Origin: an uncultured Clostridium sp.
Lineage (GTDB): Bacteria > Bacillota > Clostridia > TANB77 > CAG-508
Assembly (NCBI GenBank): GCA_950059165.1
Contig: CATLUC010000024.1
Location: 1 to 8,739 of the forward strand
DNA length: 8,739 bases
Direction of reading: 5' to 3'
Below are positions 7,081 to 8,739 of this stretch, piece after piece. Each line of letters opens with the position of its first letter. Position 1 is the first letter of the stretch. The translations under genes were made by a program, and so were the position numbers. The notes under the pieces are model-generated. The model was given only the letters and a program-made list of their open reading frames with translations, was not told where the DNA came from and ran no database searches.

Positions 7081-7950
7081 CTACTGTTTCATAGAAGATG
7101 GATTTGATAAATTGTATAAGTCTTCTACATTTTCATCTTGATAAATTTTTTTGTATAAATCATAAATATTGTATATTTTTCCCATATTTCTAAGGAACGA
7201 AATAGAAGTAAATTCTTTTGCTGTTAAATTACCAGTTTTAACATTCCTAAAGTAAACCATTTTTTGATTTTTATCAAATAAAATTCTATCATTAGGAGCT
7301 TCTATTTCATTAGAAGTTGTAACATAGATGTAGTCTATATTATTTGTCTTTTCTGTTTTTGTAATAGGACGTCTGCCAAGTTCTATACGATAATCACATT
7401 TGCTATCTGATACATGTAAATACCAACTATTAGCAAAGTCGTTAATTTCAACTTCAAAACTATAGCCTAAGGTGTCGTTATGAACTATTAAAATTGGTCT
7501 AGTAGTTTGGAAAAAGTCGTCTCCATACAGTTTTTCGAAGTTTTTTCTGTCTTTGTCAGAAATATCCCAATAAATAAATAAGTTAGTAGGAGTTTGTGCC
7601 AATACTTTTACAATAGTTTGATTATAACGATATGGTAAATCATAATATTCTACAATTTCTACTTTTTTCTTAGAAGTAGCTTCTTTTTTTGCTGATTTGG
7701 TTGATTTTGATGTGGTTTTAGCTACTTTTTTAGTTGCAGATTTTGTGGTTTTTTTTGCTAAAGCAGATGTTTTAGCCTCTTTTTTAGTAGATGTACTTTT
7801 TTTGTTTGTTTTTTTAGTTGTTGCTTTAGTTGTTTCTTTTTTTGTAGATGAAGTTTTTTTTGTTGTTGGTAATACATCTTTTTTATTAGCTATTTTTTTT
7901 ACTTCATTTTCATTCTCTAATTTATTTTGTTCTTTTGTTTTTCTTGGCAT
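7081..7950 (-). CDS. DUF4912 protein with Lys/Thr/Ser/Ala-rich N-terminal tail
   Basis: The start is ATG 7950, six bases after AGGAGG (7957-7962); an in-frame ATG at 7974 lies upstream of that site and is less likely. The protein has 289 residues. Residues 1-28 are charged, and about 29-96 are a low-complexity tail of TKK/TTKK/STKK units like a histone H1 or nucleoid-protein tail. The globular part from about 100 to 225 (DLPYRYNQTIVKVLAQTPTNLFIYWDI, NSWYLHV, YRIELGRR) matches the DUF4912 type. A C-terminal segment of about 60 residues is rich in Tyr, Asn and Asp. DUF4912 genes commonly sit beside GH57 branching enzymes, as here, so a role as carbohydrate-binding or scaffold partner in glycogen metabolism is plausible but unproven. 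The basic tail could bind polyanions such as RNA, DNA or phosphoglucan. The frame is intact, with no CGG codon. Confidence 0.85.
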   Translation of the reverse strand: MPRKTKEQNKLENENEVKKIANKKDVLPTTKKTSSTKKETTKATTKKTNKKSTSTKKEAKTSALAKKTTKSATKKVAKTTSKSTKSAKKEATSKKKVEIVEYYDLPYRYNQTIVKVLAQTPTNLFIYWDISDKDRKNFEKLYGDDFFQTTRPILIVHNDTLGYSFEVEINDFANSWYLHVSDSKCDYRIELGRRPITKTEKTNNIDYIYVTTSNEIEAPNDRILFDKNQKMVYFRNVKTGNLTAKEFTSISFLRNMGKIYNIYDLYKKIYQDENVEDLYNLSNPSSMKQ

Positions 7951-7988
7951 TATATTCCTCCTATGTAATCTCATAATTTCCTTTCTAT

Positions 7989-8015
7989 CTTATACTAAAA
8001 ATAAAAGAAATTCAA
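7989..8015 (-). promoter_or_regulatory. Possible promoter of the DUF4912-GH57 genes
   Basis: On the minus strand TTGAAT (8015-8010) and TATAAG (7994-7989) are separated by 15 bases, short of the usual 17. It is the best match close to the DUF4912 start. Confidence 0.3.
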
Positions 8016-8021
8016 GGGAAT

Positions 8022-8051
8022 TTGACAAAGTTTTTAAATTTTTTATATATT
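8022..8051 (+). promoter_or_regulatory. Possible plus-strand promoter TTGACA-18-TATATT
   Basis: TTGACA at 8022-8027 is a perfect -35, with TATATT at 8046-8051 after an 18-base spacer. It points away from the DUF4912 gene into DNA without a convincing gene, so it may drive a small RNA. AT-rich intergenic DNA often gives chance -10 matches. Confidence 0.35.
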
Positions 8052-8079
8052 TAGAAAGTCATACTTGACTTTCTAAATA
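8048..8079. repeat. Perfect 14-bp inverted repeat with TACT loop
   Basis: TTTAGAAAGTCA (8050-8061) and TGACTTTCTAAA (8066-8077) pair perfectly, extended by two A/T pairs. There is no T-run on either strand, so it is more likely an operator, an RNA stem or an RNA stability element than a terminator. Confidence 0.6.
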
Positions 8080-8196
8080 ATATAAAACACGTTGTACACA
8101 AATTTGCCAAGGCAATTTTGGCACACGAACAAAGACGAGGCATGAAGAGTAATCTAAAAGGTCAAGATTTTTTAATCATGCCTCTTTTGTTCTATA
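8058..8196 (+). ncRNA. Candidate structured RNA or terminator stem in the 330-bp gap
   Basis: The stretch 7975-8304 has no gene I can support. It contains a long stem: GAACAAA (8127-8133) with TTTGTTC (8186-8192), GAGGCATGA (8137-8145) with TCATGCCTC (8176-8184), and an inner AATCT (8151-8155) with AGATT (8165-8169). A smaller palindrome around TTGCC-AA-GGCAA lies at about 8102-8118. With the plus-strand promoter at 8022-8051 this could be a small RNA of about 140 bases ending in the T-rich stem. It matches no RNA family I recognise, and the strand is uncertain because the stems work on both. Confidence 0.3.
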
Positions 8197-8304
8197 TTAG
8201 GAAAAAAAAGGGTGAATATAGATTTTTGAAAGGAAGTTAGACGTATTTATTTAAACAGAAGTTAAATGATGGATATAAACAATAAAATTTTTTGATTAAA
8301 AATT

Positions 8305-8580
8305 TTAAACAACATCTTCAGATTTTAGTTCATTGATGAAATCATCTAGCAATTCTTCGACAGGAACTTCAAAAATATGACATAAAGCAAATAATTCATA
8401 ATCTTTTAAAACTCTTTTTCCAGTTTCTAGCTTATGGATAGATGGTTTAGTGATATCAATTCCCATAAGAGCTAGTTTTGTGGATAATCTTGATAAAGAT
8501 AAGTTGTTTTTTATTCTTAGTTCTTTGATTTTCTTACCAGAAACATTTAATTTGCCATTATAATTAGTAGATTGGTACAT
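8305..8580 (-). CDS. Small XRE-family helix-turn-helix regulator
   Basis: The 91-residue protein has a Cro/C1-type HTH at about 16-78: KKIKELRIKNNLSLSRLSTKL gives helices 1-2, ITKPSIHKLETGKR the recognition helix and following turn, and LKDYELFALCHIFEVPVEELL the last helices. This is the core HTH_3 layout with little else: a 13-residue polar leader and a short acidic tail, and no sensor or protease domain. ATG 8580 has AAAGGA (8589-8594) eight bases upstream. It has its own likely promoter and an inverted repeat beside it, so autoregulation is plausible. No partner toxin or target gene lies in the window. The frame is intact and free of CGG. Confidence 0.88.
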   Translation of the reverse strand: MYQSTNYNGKLNVSGKKIKELRIKNNLSLSRLSTKLALMGIDITKPSIHKLETGKRVLKDYELFALCHIFEVPVEELLDDFINELKSEDVV

Positions 8581-8604
8581 ATATGAAATCCTTTCATAAG
8601 TATT

Positions 8605-8632
8605 TTTATAATTGTATAAGAAAAAACGTCAA
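8605..8632 (-). promoter_or_regulatory. Promoter of the XRE regulator
   Basis: On the minus strand TTGACG (8632-8627) and TATAAA (8610-8605) are 16 bases apart, about 25 bases ahead of the start codon. Confidence 0.5.
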
Positions 8633-8633
8633 G

Positions 8634-8657
8634 ATTGTATCCACTAATGATACGAAT
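8634..8657. promoter_or_regulatory. Possible operator of the XRE regulator
   Basis: GTATC (8637-8641) and GATAC (8649-8653) form an inverted repeat, extended imperfectly by ATT/AAT, just upstream of the -35 element. A Cro-like dimer could bind here; assignment rests on position and symmetry only. Confidence 0.3.
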
Positions 8658-8681
8658 TATTGATTAAATTCAAGGTTCAAC

Positions 8682-8719
8682 TTTTGCAATAGCATAGATA
8701 GCCTTATGCTATTGCAAAA
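8682..8719. repeat. Perfect 15-bp palindrome near the right edge
   Basis: TTTTGCAATAGCATA (8682-8696) pairs with TATGCTATTGCAAAA (8705-8719) around an 8-base loop, with more A to 8723. The T-tract is on the 5' side and the A-tract on the 3' side on both strands, the reverse of an intrinsic terminator. It may be a repeat element or the edge of a structure in the next intergenic region. Confidence 0.6.
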
Positions 8720-8739
8720 AAAACGAAAGTTAAATTATA

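Noticed and set aside
8142..8228. A 28-codon plus-strand reading frame starting MKSNLKGQDFLI, faintly like an ornithine carbamoyltransferase N-terminus
   Set aside because: The likeness covers under ten residues, the rest does not fit, and it lies inside the arms of a strong RNA stem. Probably coincidence.
1..8739. CRISPR array, tRNA or rRNA genes, insertion sequences
   Set aside because: No regularly spaced repeats, no tRNA cloverleaf or rRNA signature, and no transposase or integrase were seen on either strand.

Overview
The window is AT-rich, protein-dense DNA with strong AGGAGG-type ribosome binding sites, a T-box leader ahead of pheS, a clostridial-style GLUG-repeat pseudopilin and a GH57/DUF4912 glucan gene pair. 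This points to a low-GC Firmicute, most likely an uncultured gut-type member of the Clostridia; the lineage is inferred from gene style only.

Layout: (1) 17-1454 (+), a secreted or surface GLUG-repeat protein with a prepilin-like N-terminus. (2) 1490-1851, an extended -10 promoter and a phenylalanine T-box leader with a UUC specifier and a terminator/antiterminator. (3) 1904-2924 and 2935-5337 (+), pheS-pheT, the two subunits of phenylalanyl-tRNA synthetase. (4) 5344-5413, a large palindromic hairpin between the convergent gene blocks. (5) 7950-5414 (-), a DUF4912 protein with a Lys/Thr-rich tail followed by a GH57 alpha-glucan branching-type enzyme. (6) 7975-8304, intergenic DNA with two strong hairpins and a possible small RNA. 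(7) 8305-8580 (-), a small XRE-type regulator, then a palindrome near the right edge.

The main result is that three of the six genes (the GLUG protein, pheS and GH57) are each interrupted by a single +1 frameshift, and all three lie exactly at an in-frame CGG codon: CTT-C-GGT, CTT-C-GGC and CCA-C-GGT. Skipping the C restores an uninterrupted protein of family length and puts a Gly (GGY) where a conserved Gly is expected (GGxxG, LGCGM, GYPGD). Reading the roughly 2,500 codons of the six genes, I found no other in-frame CGG; the other CGG trinucleotides are out of frame or noncoding. PheS is essential and its ATP-binding motif 3 lies after the shift. The GH57 nucleophile lies before the shift and its acid/base residue after it. 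The simplest biological reading is that CGG is not a normal Arg codon here and that CGG-GGY sites are passed by a recurrent +1 frameshift, or by four-base CGGY decoding as Gly. Sequencing or assembly error must be excluded first.
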